A stretch of DNA of 64,000 nucleotides from Psychroflexus torquis ATCC 700755 (GCF_000153485.2 NC_018721.1:2170001-2234000); one strand, 5' to 3'; shown: positions 8,475-19,093, counted from the first letter of the stretch. Numbers and translations: made by a program. The notes: generated by a model not told the origin, from the letters alone.

Positions 8475-9455
8475 ATGGCGCAAATAGAACCTATTTTAGA
8501 AGAAAACAAAAATAGATTTGTCCTCTTCCCCATCACACACCCCGACATATGGGAATGGTACAAAAAATGTGAGGCGAGCTTCTGGACGGCAGAGGAAATA
8601 GATCTCCAACAAGACATCACCGATTGGAAAACTAAACTGAGCAAAGACGAGCAATATTTCATTAAACATATTCTTGCTTTTTTTGCTGCTTCCGATGGAA
8701 TCGTCAACGAAAATCTTGCTGAAAACTTTGTGAATGAAGTTCAATATACAGAAGCAAAATTTTTCTACGGTTTCCAAATCATGGTGGAAAATATCCACTC
8801 AGAAACCTATTCGCTTTTGATAGATACCTATGTCGATGACGATAAAGAAAAGGATCTGCTCTTTAAAGCTATTGAGAATTTCCCTGCTATCAAAAAGAAA
8901 GCAGACTGGGCTTTACAATGGATCGAATCCGATTCGTTTGCTGAGCGTCTTATTGCTTTTGCAGCTGTAGAAGGCATCTTTTTCTCTGGTGCTTTTTGTT
9001 CAATCTTCTGGTTAAAGAAACGTGGTTTGATGCCAGGTCTTACCTTTTCTAACGAATTGATTTCTAGAGATGAAGGGGTTCATTGTGATTTTGCAGTGCA
9101 CTTGCATAACGAACATTTAGTCAATCAAGTTCCTAAAGAACGTATTAGAGCCATCATCGTGGATGCTTTAACTATTGAACGAGAATTTGTTACAGAATCT
9201 CTTCCAGTAAGCCTTATTGGTATGAATTCTAATCTTATGACACAATACCTTGAGTTCGTAGCAGACAGGTTGCTTTTCGAACTTGGTTGCGACAAAGAAT
9301 ATGGAACGGCAAATCCGTTTGACTTTATGGATATGATTTCGCTTCAAGGGAAAACCAACTTCTTCGAAAAAAGAGTTGGAGAATACCAAAAGGCTGGCGT
9401 CATGAATAAAAATAAAGAAGAAGATAGCAAGATTAGCTTTGACGCAGATTTCTAA
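8475..9455 (+). CDS. nrdB: Ribonucleoside-diphosphate reductase beta subunit (class I)
   Basis: A 326-residue R2 protein that houses the dimetal-tyrosyl radical cofactor for converting ribonucleotides to deoxyribonucleotides. Metal-ligand motifs visible are FWTAEEIDL (about 36-44), ENIHSETY with E105/H108, [10 protein letters not shown], and RDEGVHCDF. The tyrosine of HSETY (Y112) aligns with the radical tyrosine of E. coli R2. The C-terminus (ISFDADF) is the usual acidic/aromatic tail that docks on the alpha subunit. nrdA follows 84 bases downstream. Upstream lie the paired DnaA-box-like sites within a duplicated segment. Confidence 0.97.
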   Translation: MAQIEPILEENKNRFVLFPITHPDIWEWYKKCEASFWTAEEIDLQQDITDWKTKLSKDEQYFIKHILAFFAASDGIVNENLAENFVNEVQYTEAKFFYGFQIMVENIHSETYSLLIDTYVDDDKEKDLLFKAIENFPAIKKKADWALQWIESDSFAERLIAFAAVEGIFFSGAFCSIFWLKKRGLMPGLTFSNELISRDEGVHCDFAVHLHNEHLVNQVPKERIRAIIVDALTIEREFVTESLPVSLIGMNSNLMTQYLEFVADRLLFELGCDKEYGTANPFDFMDMISLQGKTNFFEKRVGEYQKAGVMNKNKEEDSKISFDADF

Positions 9456-9500
9456 AATCTGTAAACCTTAGCTTCTTTTTAAATTAGTTTATTAATTACC

Positions 9501-9536
9501 ACAGAGTTACCTGCCTCTGTATCCTAAATATATTTG
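9501..9536 (+). promoter_or_regulatory. Hairpin and -7 box between nrdB and nrdA
   Basis: ACAGAG / CTCTGT (9501-9506 with 9515-9520) forms a small perfect stem. TATATTTG at 9529-9536 matches the -7 consensus and ends 3 bases before the nrdA ATG at 9540, which would give a leaderless nrdA transcript if used. A TTG -33 element is not evident, so co-transcription from nrdB remains possible. Confidence 0.4.
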
Positions 9537-9539
9537 AAT

Positions 9540-11987
9540 ATGCATGTGATTAAAAGAAATGGACAAAAAGAACCTGTAATGTTCGATAAGATTACAGCTA
9601 GAATAAGAAAGCTCTGCTATGGCTTAAATCCATTGGTAGAGCCCGCAAAAGTAGCTATGCGTGTCATAGAGGGTCTTTATGATGGTGTGACCACAAGTGA
9701 ATTGGATAATCTGGCCGCAGAAATTTCTGCTACTATGACTGTAAGCCACCCCGATTATGCTCAGCTTGCTGCTAGAATTTCTGTATCCAACCTTCATAAA
9801 AACACTAAGAAGTCTTTCAGTGAAGTGATGGCAGATCTTTACGAGTATGTGAATCCTCGTAATAATAAAAAATCACCGCTTATTGCTGATGATGTTTACA
9901 AGGTGATAGAAGAGCATAAAGATGAATTAGATTCTAGAATAATATATAGCAGAGATTTCAACTATGATTATTTTGGTTTTAAAACTTTAGAAAGATCTTA
10001 TCTTTTAAAATTGAATGGTAAAATCGCAGAGCGACCTCAGCATATGTTAATGCGTGTTTCTCTTGGTATCCATGGTGAAGATTTGGAATCTGTACTGGAG
10101 ACTTACGAGTTGATGTCTAAAAAGTATTTTACTCACGCGACACCAACCCTATTCAATTCTGGAACTCCAAAGCCACAAATGTCATCTTGTTTCTTGCTTA
10201 CTATGCAGGACGACAGTATTGATGGAATTTATGACACTTTAAAACAAACCGCTAGAATTTCACAATCTGCCGGAGGAATAGGCTTATCTATTCATAACAT
10301 AAGAGCTACAGGCTCCTATATTGCTGGTACCAACGGAACCTCCAACGGAATTGTCCCAATGCTTCGTGTATTTAATGACACTGCAAGATATGTGGATCAA
10401 GGTGGAGGAAAACGTAAAGGGTCATTTGCTATGTATGTAGAGCCGTGGCATGCTGATATTTTTAGTTTTTTAGACCTTAAGAAAAATCACGGTGCTGAAG
10501 AAATGAGAGCTCGTGACTTGTTTTATGCGATGTGGATTCCAGACTTGTTTATGAAACGTGTAGAGGAAAATTCGACTTGGACTTTAATGTGTCCAAACGA
10601 ATGTCCAAACCTTTATAATGTTCACAGTGAAGAGTTTGATGAGTTATACCTCAAATACGAACAAGAAAATAAAGGTCGTAAAACCATAAAAGCAAGAGAG
10701 CTTTGGGAGAAAATATTAGAATCTCAAATCGAAACAGGGACTCCCTATATGCTTTATAAGGATGCTGCTAACCGCAAATCCAACCAAAAGAATCTAGGTA
10801 CCATTCGGTCTTCCAACTTATGTACCGAAATTATGGAGTACACAAGCCCCGATGAAGTTGCCGTCTGTAATTTAGCCTCTATTGCTTTACCTATGTTTGT
10901 TAAAAACGGTGAGTTTCAGCATAAAGAATTATATAAAATTACAAAGCAAATCATCAAGAACTTGAACAAGGTGATCGATAGAAATTACTACCCTGTAAAA
11001 GAAGCAGAAAATTCTAACTTTCGTCACAGACCTGTTGGTCTTGGTATCCAAGGCTTGGCAGATGCGTTTATTATGTTGAGAATGCCTTTCACGTCTGATG
11101 AGGCCAAGAAATTGAATCAAGAGATTTTTGAGACTTTATATTTTGCAGCCGTAGAATCCTCTATGGAACTGGCCAAAATAGAAGGGCCTTATTCCTCTTT
11201 TGAGGGGTCGCCAATCAGCAAAGGAGAATTTCAGTTTAACCTTTGGGGTCTAACCGATAATGACACAAGTGGGCGTTGGAATTGGAGTAAATTGAGAGAG
11301 AAAGTAATGAAGCATGGAGTACGTAACTCTTTACTTATGGCGCCAATGCCAACAGCATCTACGTCTCAGATCCTAGGAAACAATGAAGCTTTTGAACCCT
11401 ATACGTCCAACATTTATACCAGACGTGTACTGTCTGGAGAGTTCATTGTTGTCAACAAACACTTATTAAAAGACTTAGTAAGTCTTGGCCTGTGGGATGA
11501 TGATCTTAAAGATGCCATCATGAGAGCTAACGGCTCTGTTCAAGGCATCGATATTATTCCAGATGACATCAAAGAGCTGTATAAAACCGTTTGGGAATTG
11601 TCTATGAAAGACATTATAGATATGTCTAGACAACGGGGGTACTTTATAGATCAGTCTCAATCCTTAAATTTATTTATGGAAGGTGCTACGTTCGCTAAAC
11701 TTACGTCTATGCATTTTTATGCTTGGAAAAGTGGTCTAAAAACTGGAATGTATTACTTGAGAACGAAGTCTGCAGTAGATGCGATCAAGTTTACTTTGAA
11801 AAGTGAAAAGAAAGAAAAAGAGGCGCCTAGCCAAGTGGTACAAAATGCTGCAAAGACCTATGAGGAAGCTCAAAGCCAATCCATAAAAGTCTCTGACGAT
11901 TCATCATTAAGTCCAGAAGAATTGAAGGCATTAATCAAGCAGTCTAAAGAGTCTGAAGATGATGATTGTGAGATGTGTGGGTCTTAA
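9540..11987 (+). CDS. nrdA: Ribonucleoside-diphosphate reductase alpha subunit (class I)
   Basis: An 815-residue catalytic subunit. An N-terminal ATP-cone (about 1-90, beginning [13 protein letters not shown]) is the allosteric activity site. The barrel includes SSNLCTEI with the catalytic cysteine, the first redox cysteine in PQMSSCFLL, and [18 protein letters not shown] near the active site. The C-terminus DDDCEMCGS has the CxxC pair that is re-reduced by thioredoxin/glutaredoxin. I place the start at ATG 9540; a TTG six bases earlier is the end of a -7 box (TATATTTG) and is unlikely to initiate. It works with NrdB upstream. A strong terminator follows at 12011. Confidence 0.97.
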   Translation: MHVIKRNGQKEPVMFDKITARIRKLCYGLNPLVEPAKVAMRVIEGLYDGVTTSELDNLAAEISATMTVSHPDYAQLAARISVSNLHKNTKKSFSEVMADLYEYVNPRNNKKSPLIADDVYKVIEEHKDELDSRIIYSRDFNYDYFGFKTLERSYLLKLNGKIAERPQHMLMRVSLGIHGEDLESVLETYELMSKKYFTHATPTLFNSGTPKPQMSSCFLLTMQDDSIDGIYDTLKQTARISQSAGGIGLSIHNIRATGSYIAGTNGTSNGIVPMLRVFNDTARYVDQGGGKRKGSFAMYVEPWHADIFSFLDLKKNHGAEEMRARDLFYAMWIPDLFMKRVEENSTWTLMCPNECPNLYNVHSEEFDELYLKYEQENKGRKTIKARELWEKILESQIETGTPYMLYKDAANRKSNQKNLGTIRSSNLCTEIMEYTSPDEVAVCNLASIALPMFVKNGEFQHKELYKITKQIIKNLNKVIDRNYYPVKEAENSNFRHRPVGLGIQGLADAFIMLRMPFTSDEAKKLNQEIFETLYFAAVESSMELAKIEGPYSSFEGSPISKGEFQFNLWGLTDNDTSGRWNWSKLREKVMKHGVRNSLLMAPMPTASTSQILGNNEAFEPYTSNIYTRRVLSGEFIVVNKHLLKDLVSLGLWDDDLKDAIMRANGSVQGIDIIPDDIKELYKTVWELSMKDIIDMSRQRGYFIDQSQSLNLFMEGATFAKLTSMHFYAWKSGLKTGMYYLRTKSAVDAIKFTLKSEKKEKEAPSQVVQNAAKTYEEAQSQSIKVSDDSSLSPEELKALIKQSKESEDDDCEMCGS

Positions 11988-12010
11988 TAAACAGTGCACT
12001 TAATTACAAA

Positions 12011-12045
12011 CCCCCAGTAAATTTTTATTTACTGGGGGTTTTCTT
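12011..12045 (+). terminator. Intrinsic terminator after nrdA
   Basis: Perfect stem CCCCCAGTAAAT / ATTTACTGGGGG followed by TTTTCTTTT. It closes the nrdBA unit and directly precedes the repeat array. Confidence 0.95.
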
Positions 12046-14196
12046 TTGAGCTAATTTCGCTAGATAACTAGATCGTCTCAAAACTTATCTCTTTATCATT
12101 CTGAATTCATTTCAGAATCAGCTCATGATCAATTTGAATAAAGATCTTCAAACAAGTTCAAGGTGATAAGAAAAGTTTTGAAGCGGTTTTTCTTTTGAAC
12201 TAATTTTGCTAGATATCTAAATCGTCTCAATACTTATCTCCTTGTCATTCTGAATTCATTTCAGAATCTGATTCAACGGATGGTGAATTTGGATAAAGAC
12301 CTTCAAACAAGTTCAAGGTGACAAGAAAATTTTTGAAATGGTTTTTCTTTTGAACTAATTTTACTAGATTACTAAATCATCTCAAAACTTATAGTCTTGT
12401 CATTCTGAATTCATTTCAGAATCTGACTTAACCGATGATCAATTTGGATAAAGACCTTGAGAGAAGTTCAAGGTGACAAGAAAAGTTTTGAAACGGTTTT
12501 TCTTTTGAGCCAAATAACCAAATCGTCTCAAAACTTATAGTCTTGTCATTCTGAATTCATTTTAGAATCTGACTTAACCGATGATCAATTTGGATAAAGA
12601 CCTTGAAACAAGTTCAAAGCAACAAGAAAAGTTTTGAAACAGTTTTTCTTTTGAACTAATTTTGCTAGATAACTAGATCGTTTCAAAACTTATCTTTTTA
12701 TCATTCTGAATTCATTTCAGAATCTGACTTAACCGATTATCAATTTGAATAAAGACCCTGAAACAAGTTCAAGGTGACAAGAAAAGTTTTAAAGCGGTTT
12801 TTCTTTTGAGCTAATTTTGCTAGCTATCTAAATCGTCTCAATACTTATCTCCTTGTCATTCTGAATTCATTTCAGAATCTGACTTAACCGATTATCAATT
12901 TGAATAAAGACCTTGAAACAAGTTCAAGGTGACTGGAAAAGTTTTGAAACGGTTTCTTCTTCGAGCTAATTTTGCTAAATAACTAAATCACCTCAAAACT
13001 TATCTTTTTGTCATTCTGAATTCATTTCAGAATCTGACTTAACCGATTATCAATTTGAATAAAGACCTTCAAACAAGTTCAAGGTGACAAGAAAAGTTTT
13101 GAAACGGTTTTTTCTTTTGAGCTAATTTTACTAGATAACTAGATCGTCTCAAAACTTATCTTTTTGTCATTCTGAATTCATTTCAGAATCTGATTTGACT
13201 CATTATCAATTTGAATAAAGACCTTGAAACAAGTTCAAGGTGACAAGAAAGATTTTGAAACGGTTTTTCTTTTGAGCTAATTTTACTAGATAACTAGATC
13301 GTCTCAAAACTTATAGTCTTGTCATTCTGAATTAATTTCAGAATCTAAATCAGCTCATGATCAATTTGAACAAAGACCTTCAAACAAGTTCAAGGTGACT
13401 GGAAAAGTTTTGAAACGGTTTTTTCTTTTGAGCTAATTTTACTAGATAACTAGATCGTCTCAAAACTTATAGTCTTGTCATTCTGAATTCATTTCAGAAT
13501 CTGACTTAACCGATTATCAATTTGAATAAAGACCTTCAAACAAGTTCAAGGTGACTGGAAAAGTTTTGAAACGGTTTTTTCTTTTGAGCTAATTTTATTA
13601 GATAACTAAATCGCCTCAAAACTTATCTTTTTGTCATTCTGAATTCATTTCAGAATCAACGGATTATCAATTTGAATAAAGACCTTGAAACAAGTTCAAG
13701 GTGACAAGAAAGATTTTGAAACGGTTTTTTCTTTTGAGCCAAATAACCAAATCGCCTCAAAACTTATCTCCTTGTCATTCTGAATTCATTTCAGAATCTG
13801 ACTTAACCGATGATCAATTTGAATAAAGACCTTCAAACAAGTTCAAGATGACAAGAAAAGTTTTGAAACGGTTTTTCTTTTGAACTAATTTTGCTAAATA
13901 ACTAAATCGTCTCAATACTTATCTCCTTGTCATTCTGAATTCATTTCAGAATCTGAATCAGCTCATGATCAATTTGGATAAAGACTTTGAGAGAAGTTCA
14001 AGTTGACAAGAAAGATTTTGAAACGGTTTTTCTTTTGAACTAATTTTGCTAAATAACTAAATCACCTCAAAACTTATAGTCTTGTCATTCTGAATTCATT
14101 TCAGAATCTGACTTAACCGATGATCAATTTGGATAAAGACCTTGAGAGAAGTTCATGATGACAAGAAAAGTTTTGAAACGGTTTTTTCTTTTGGTA
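12046..14196. repeat. Array of 14 roughly 150-bp two-hairpin repeats
   Basis: Fourteen near-identical units (cores near 12099, 12245, 12398, 12544, 12700, 12856, 13010, 13166, 13320, 13476, 13634, 13776, 13930, 14084) fill the whole gap between nrdA and the M56 gene. Each unit has a spacer starting GAGCTAATTTTGCTAGATAA, then TTGTCATTCTGAATTCA with TTTCAGAATC (7-bp arms TTCTGAA/TTCAGAA), then ACCTTGAAACAAGTTCAAGGT (8-bp arms), then TGACAAG and a GAAACGGTTTTTC linker. CTTGTCA and TGACAAG make the two halves an imperfect inverted pair. Units lack ORFs; this resembles dispersed Bacteroidota intergenic repeats multiplied in tandem. Confidence 0.95.
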
Positions 14197-14209
14197 AATC
14201 ACTAGATTA

Positions 14210-16198
14210 TTATTCCTTGACTCCTTTTTTGGTCGTAATTTTTATTAATCCATCCACTTTTTTAGGATCGAATCCTGCTTCTTCTATAGCTTCAACAGAT
14301 TTTATAATAAATATAGATGCTATTTGATTGTGATTAATCTCAGAGATTTTTTTCTTATCAACTTCTTTCCCATCAACTATATAGATTGCTGATTCTTTAT
14401 TGATTAGTGATGATTTAAACGCATCGTAAGAATTTTCTGATTCTGATGCATCGGTAGTATTCACTTTTTTACTGGTAATTTTTATTAAACCATCAACAAA
14501 ATTTGGATTATACCCTGCAGCTTTTAAGTCTTCTTTAGACTTCACTACATTGATGGAATCAATTTCTTTAGGCTCGATGCTAGTCATTTGACTTTCATCT
14601 ATTTTTTTACCGTTTAACATATATACAATATTCTCATTATTGAATTCCTTCCGCTTTTGCGAATCATCATTTTTTGATGCTTTACCAACATTGTCTGGAA
14701 CTTTGAAATCACTTATTTTCATCATGGTAACTTTATATTCAGATGTTAATCTGATATATATAAACTCATCAAGAACTCTATTTGCTGATGCGGTTTTAAG
14801 CTCTTTAAGGAGGTCGGAGATATCAGAAAAATAAGACTGGGAAAATTCAGATTTTGTGGTTACAGATAAAGTCTTCGACTTGTCATTATAAGAAGAAGTC
14901 TCTACGGGGATATAGTTGCCTACAAGTTCTTCTTTATCTATCTTTTTCCCATTAATGATAAAGTTCTCCGCGTTCTTCATCGTCTCATAATTCATTTCTG
15001 AATCCATTTCAGTTTTAGATCTAGTTCCCACTCCAAATGGAACCTCGGCACCTTCAGAGAAGTCTCTGAAGAAATAAACCGGTCTCGAAGCAACATCAGA
15101 AGAACTTACAGACCCACTGAAACCCTCATTAGTTTCTACAGACAAGGAAATTGAAATTAATTTGCCGTTAACTCCAAATTTAGTATCAGAAAAGGTCATA
15201 TCAATGTCAAAATCTTCTTTTAGAAATGAAACGTCAGACTCTATTACGGCTATGGTAGTATTGACATCGTAGGTGATTTCAATTCTTGTAATTTTACTTT
15301 CTGAAGTTGTCACTGATTCTTTAATCTGCGCTTTGGTTTCGACTTGAAAAAGAAGAAAGAAAACGACTAATAAAGGGGAAACGATAAGCAGTTTCCATAC
15401 TGATTGTGGTCGATTGTTTTTATTGAGCATAGCGATTCTTTTTTTAATGGGGGATTGATGAAAGGAATGTTGTAATTGTGATTTGAAATGTTGCTGTGTT
15501 ATCTTATACAGTGTCATTTGATAGTCTGCTTTTGCAGTTTCTGATACTGCTTTGGCATCAGCTTCGTATTCTAAATTTAAGACCAAACTTTTCTGATACA
15601 ACCAAGCAAATGGATTGAACCAAAAGAAACTGTTGTAAACATGTGACAAAAGAATATCAAAACTGTGTTTATAGACCACATGTGCTTTTTCGTGAGCCAA
15701 AATAAGTTTCATTTCTTCTTCAGAATAGAGGTTTGGATCATAAACAATATAATTCAAAAATGAAAAGGCTCCTTCTGGAATGGATTGATTGACGTGAATA
15801 AAGCCCTCTTTTTTGAATGCTTTAGAACGGTTCAAAAGCTTTAAAAGTTTGTAGAATTTGATCATTAATAAGGCTGCAAACATCAGGGAAATATTCATGT
15901 ATATAAGTTCGATCACGGAATTCTCAGTCATAAAAGACCAAAACAATTCCATTCTAGTACTTGAAATCTCTGTAGCAGCAAATTCAGAAGAGGAAGGAAT
16001 AAGACTAGACTCTTTAAAACTTATTTCTTCAATTTTGGTAAATGTAAAGAGCGGTAAAATCAAGCTAAAAATATAACCTAAATGAAGGTAAGCTCGCTTT
16101 AATCTATGATAAGTTTCAGCTTCCAAAAAGAGGCTGTAAATCACCCAAAAAAGTGTCAAAATGCAAGAAACTTTAGCTAAGTATATCAACAAGTCCAT
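14210..16198 (-). CDS. BlaR1/MecR1-type M56 peptidase sensor with plug-like repeats
   Basis: A 662-residue membrane protein. Residues 1 to about 290 have four hydrophobic segments (about 5-25, 37-52, 95-112, 270-285) surrounding the zinc site HEKAH (169-173), the layout of the BlaR1/M56 anti-repressor peptidase. The exported C-terminal part has two tandem 60-residue units (about 522-580 and 602-660) of the form VxxxNGKKID ... VDGLIKIT, plus a shorter third (FIINGKKIDKEEL, about 405), resembling TonB-receptor plug strands rather than a beta-lactam-binding domain. It overlaps the BlaI gene by TGATG, so the two are translationally coupled. It probably senses an envelope signal and cleaves or releases the repressor; the signal is unknown. 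Confidence 0.88.
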   Translation of the reverse strand: MDLLIYLAKVSCILTLFWVIYSLFLEAETYHRLKRAYLHLGYIFSLILPLFTFTKIEEISFKESSLIPSSSEFAATEISSTRMELFWSFMTENSVIELIYMNISLMFAALLMIKFYKLLKLLNRSKAFKKEGFIHVNQSIPEGAFSFLNYIVYDPNLYSEEEMKLILAHEKAHVVYKHSFDILLSHVYNSFFWFNPFAWLYQKSLVLNLEYEADAKAVSETAKADYQMTLYKITQQHFKSQLQHSFHQSPIKKRIAMLNKNNRPQSVWKLLIVSPLLVVFFLLFQVETKAQIKESVTTSESKITRIEITYDVNTTIAVIESDVSFLKEDFDIDMTFSDTKFGVNGKLISISLSVETNEGFSGSVSSSDVASRPVYFFRDFSEGAEVPFGVGTRSKTEMDSEMNYETMKNAENFIINGKKIDKEELVGNYIPVETSSYNDKSKTLSVTTKSEFSQSYFSDISDLLKELKTASANRVLDEFIYIRLTSEYKVTMMKISDFKVPDNVGKASKNDDSQKRKEFNNENIVYMLNGKKIDESQMTSIEPKEIDSINVVKSKEDLKAAGYNPNFVDGLIKITSKKVNTTDASESENSYDAFKSSLINKESAIYIVDGKEVDKKKISEINHNQIASIFIIKSVEAIEEAGFDPKKVDGLIKITTKKGVKE

Positions 16199-16563
16199 CA
16201 GCTTTTGTTTTTAATAAGTTCTAAAATATCTTCTAGGTCTTTTTCGGTTATTTTCTCTTGTTGAGCAAAAAAAGACACCATGTTTTTATAAGAGCCTTCA
16301 AAAAAGCGCTTTGAATTTTGATCCATAACCGCAGTGCTATATTTTTCTCTCTCCACAATAGGGAAGTATTGATGGCTTTTACCATAAGACGTATAGGACA
16401 CAAAACCTTTATCTTCCAATTGTCTTACGATGGTAGAAATTGTATTATAATGGTTCTTACCTTGAAGTTCAGAAACGATCTCTTTAACAAAAGCCTTTTC
16501 GAGCTTCCACAAAACACTCATCACTTCTTCTTCTTTAAGGGTGAGTTTTTCTAGATTTTTCAT
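16198..16563 (-). CDS. BlaI/MecI/CopY-family transcriptional repressor
   Basis: A 121-residue winged-helix regulator: LTLKEEEVMSVLWKLEKAFV at the N-terminus, then NTISTIVRQLEDKGFV (recognition helix and wing) and a dimerising C-terminal helix (EDLEDILELIKNK). These are the conserved blocks of the BlaI/MecI family, which binds operator DNA until a partner M56 peptidase triggers its removal. Its stop overlaps the start of the M56 gene (TGATG). A direct repeat over its own promoter (16593-16627) is a candidate operator, so autorepression is likely. Confidence 0.93.
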   Translation of the reverse strand: MKNLEKLTLKEEEVMSVLWKLEKAFVKEIVSELQGKNHYNTISTIVRQLEDKGFVSYTSYGKSHQYFPIVEREKYSTAVMDQNSKRFFEGSYKNMVSFFAQQEKITEKDLEDILELIKNKS

Positions 16564-16583
16564 GTGATTTTATATTTATATTT

Positions 16584-16627
16584 CAAATGTAAACTATAAA
16601 ATCAGTTATATAACTATAAACCCAGTT
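16584..16627 (-). promoter_or_regulatory. Promoter and candidate operator of the blaI-M56 pair
   Basis: Minus-strand TACATTTG (16591-16584) matches the -7 consensus, 20 bases before the BlaI ATG. Immediately upstream are two direct repeats, ACTATAAAATCAGTT (16593-16607) and ACTATAAACCCAGTT (16613-16627), exactly 20 bases apart, two helical turns. Their position over the -33 region suits a repressor; binding by BlaI is inference. Confidence 0.55.
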
Positions 16628-16827
16628 TTTAACATGTTTCTGAATTTTTGATACTTAGAAATCACATTTCTTGTCGGTAGCCTCCCTTTTAGGATTCTTT
16701 TGAAATTACTATCAAATAGAGAGTTTAACATCTCCACTTAGTTCTTAGAGAAGCGGGTATCACTCATCCTAAAAATAGCTTCCTAAATATGGTAATATTT
16801 TGTGGGGAATCACTTTCTAGAATTCCT

Positions 16828-16835
16828 TACATTTG
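16828..16835 (+). promoter_or_regulatory. -7 box of the dGTPase gene
   Basis: TACATTTG matches TAnnTTTG, 16 bases before the ATG. The nearest upstream TTG (16800-16802) is 25 bases away, slightly longer than usual. Confidence 0.5.
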
Positions 16836-16851
16836 ACACAAAATAAAACGC

Positions 16852-18198
16852 ATGCCAACCTGGGAATCTCTTTTATCACTCAAACGCCATGGCGACACCA
16901 ATAAACGCATACGCAAAGAACAAGATGATACCCGTTTAGGGTTTGAAGTCGATTACGATCGCGTTATTTTCTCTTCCGAATTTAGAAGTTTACAAGATAA
17001 AACTCAAGTGATTCCCCTATCTAAAACTGACTTTGTTCATACGCGTTTAACACACAGCCTAGAAGTTTCTGTTGTTGGCAGATCTTTAGGTCGTTTAGTG
17101 GGAAAGAAGGTGTTGGAAAAACACCCACAACTTCAAGGCACCCATGGACACCATTTTAATGATTTTGGGGCAATTGTAGCAGCTGCGGCTTTAGCTCATG
17201 ATATTGGAAACCCTCCTTTTGGTCACAGTGGAGAACGTGCTATTGGAGATTATTTCAAATTTGGAAATGGCAAACGATTCAAATCCAAATTATCGGATGT
17301 TGTTTATGAAGATTTATCCAAGTTTGAGGGGAACGCTAACGGATTCAAACTCCTTTCCGATGACAAATGTGGTTCTCCGAGCGGTCTTCGGCTTTCCTAT
17401 GCAACTTTAGGAGCCTTTACCAAGTATCCAAAAGCCTCACTTCCGCACAAACCCACCCAACAAGTCGCCGATAAGAAGTTTGGATTCTTCCATCAGCAGC
17501 AGGAAAAGTTTCAAGATGTTGCGGAAGAATTGGGTTTACAAAGCGTTATGGAAGGTGATAATATTCGATACAAGCGGCATCCTTTAGCCTTTTTGGTAGA
17601 AGCGGCAGATGATATTTGTTATACCATAATCGATTTTGAAGATGGAATCAATCTAGGTTTAATTCAAGAGGAATTTGCCTTAGAGTATTTGTCCAAAATC
17701 GTTCATAAGAATATAAATACGACCAAGTATTCACAGCTTTCTACTACCAAAAATAGAATTAGTTATTTAAGGTCTTTGGCAATAGGCGCACTAATTGAAG
17801 ACGTTGTCGCTCTTTTCATGGAGAATGAAGAAGCTATTTTAAATGGAGATTATCACGCGGCTTTGCTTGACAAATCCACTTACAAAGTTCAAATAGAGGA
17901 TATTATCAAGATCAGTATTAAAAACATTTACCAAAGCCAAGAGGTTTTGGACAAAGAAATTGCGGGCTATAAAATATTGACTAAGATTTTAGACGATTTC
18001 ACAATAGCTGTAGAACACGATCATGCAGGTGAGGCCAGTAGCTTTGATAAATTGATTTTAAAAAATTTCCTCAAAGACTTCGATTTTTCTGAAGCTAAAC
18101 TTGAGGATTGGCTTGTAGATGTTTGTTCTCATGTCGCTTCACTTACCGACAGTAATGCCCTTAGAACTTATCGTAAATTAATAGGAAGTGACTTTTAG
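16852..18198 (+). CDS. dgt: Deoxyguanosinetriphosphate triphosphohydrolase
   Basis: A 448-residue HD-superfamily enzyme that splits dGTP (or other dNTPs) into the deoxynucleoside and triphosphate. Conserved residues are RLTHSLEV (H68), the HD pair in AHDIGNPPFGH (H116, D117, H125) and a later aspartate in EAADDICYTIIDFEDG. The N-terminal DYDRVIFSSEFRSLQDKTQV is typical of dGTPases. Alone on the plus strand, with its own -7 box, facing the minus-strand hydrolase gene. With nrdBA and tdk in the same window it belongs to dNTP-pool control. Confidence 0.93.
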   Translation: MPTWESLLSLKRHGDTNKRIRKEQDDTRLGFEVDYDRVIFSSEFRSLQDKTQVIPLSKTDFVHTRLTHSLEVSVVGRSLGRLVGKKVLEKHPQLQGTHGHHFNDFGAIVAAAALAHDIGNPPFGHSGERAIGDYFKFGNGKRFKSKLSDVVYEDLSKFEGNANGFKLLSDDKCGSPSGLRLSYATLGAFTKYPKASLPHKPTQQVADKKFGFFHQQQEKFQDVAEELGLQSVMEGDNIRYKRHPLAFLVEAADDICYTIIDFEDGINLGLIQEEFALEYLSKIVHKNINTTKYSQLSTTKNRISYLRSLAIGALIEDVVALFMENEEAILNGDYHAALLDKSTYKVQIEDIIKISIKNIYQSQEVLDKEIAGYKILTKILDDFTIAVEHDHAGEASSFDKLILKNFLKDFDFSEAKLEDWLVDVCSHVASLTDSNALRTYRKLIGSDF

Positions 18199-18265
18199 GA
18201 ACTAGATCAAGCCCACTAGATCCTTAATTTGAATTTTAAAATAATTATGTGACCGGTTCACACAT

Positions 18266-19093
18266 TCATTGTTGCGATAAAAACTTTTTTAAAGTGTTCA
18301 ATAGCATATCTGGATGTTCAATATAAGACATATGGCCTCCTGATAAAACTTCAACTTTGGTCCGTGTAGCGTGAGCAACTGCTTTAGTAGCATCAACATC
18401 TATAACTCCGTCTAGAGCACCTAAGACTATAAGGCTCTTATCGTTCATTTTCTTTAGTACGTCAACTCTTTCTTTTCGATCTCGTAAACCTTTTAGCGTA
18501 TTGATAATTCCTTTTTGTGAACAGTGTCTGGCTTCTAGGATAGCGGTATCAATTTCAGAAGAAAATCGGTCTTGGTCTTGAGGTAAGAACAAGTGTTTAA
18601 CGGCCATAGTTACAAAAGCTTGCGGGTATTTTTGTATCATCCCTATCGCTCTATTCCGCTCTTGCTTCCGAATTTCTGAGTCTGCTAAAGGGGTAGAATT
18701 TAAAAGTAGTATTTTATTTATTTTTTCAGAACCCGCCTGAGTGTCTTGGGTTTGCAGGCCAGACCAGCCAAGACACGATTCAGCTAAAGCTAAAGCCACA
18801 TAACCTCCCATAGAATGACCGATAAGGCTAACTTTTTGAAGGTTTTCAAATTGGATTAAGGCTAAAAGGATTTCAGCATAATCCTCCATCGTATGGATAT
18901 ATCCAATCGCTTCGGTCTCGCCATGGCCTGGCAAATCTACCGCCAATACCCTATAGTTTTTGGAAAGCTCACCCTGAAGAGTCGCCCACATATTTTTATT
19001 TTCTAAAAATCCGTGGATTAAAATAAGAGGCTCGCCAGCACCTGTAGAGGAATAGTGAATTGGTGTTTGTTTATAAGTAAAGTTCATTGTCAT
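18266..19093 (-). CDS. Alpha/beta-fold hydrolase
   Basis: A 275-residue cytoplasmic protein. LILIHGFLENKNMW supplies the oxyanion HG motif, GHSMGG the nucleophile serine (S94), and GGHMSYIEHP the catalytic histidine near the C-terminus. This is the arrangement of haloperoxidase/BioH/MenH-like esterases; the substrate is not predictable. Two ATGs (19093 and 19087) are possible. A hairpin terminator lies directly before the start codon (19094-19146), so the gene needs a promoter overlapping that hairpin or depends on readthrough from the T9SS gene upstream. Confidence 0.88.
   Translation of the reverse strand: MTMNFTYKQTPIHYSSTGAGEPLILIHGFLENKNMWATLQGELSKNYRVLAVDLPGHGETEAIGYIHTMEDYAEILLALIQFENLQKVSLIGHSMGGYVALALAESCLGWSGLQTQDTQAGSEKINKILLLNSTPLADSEIRKQERNRAIGMIQKYPQAFVTMAVKHLFLPQDQDRFSSEIDTAILEARHCSQKGIINTLKGLRDRKERVDVLKKMNDKSLIVLGALDGVIDVDATKAVAHATRTKVEVLSGGHMSYIEHPDMLLNTLKKFLSQQ

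Noticed and set aside
12046..14196. CRISPR array
   Set aside because: Repeats are about 150 bases with internal hairpins and near-identical spacers; there are no short repeats with unique spacers and no cas genes.
14142..14327. Plus-strand small gene at the end of array 1
   Set aside because: It is antisense to the M56 gene and begins inside a repeat unit.
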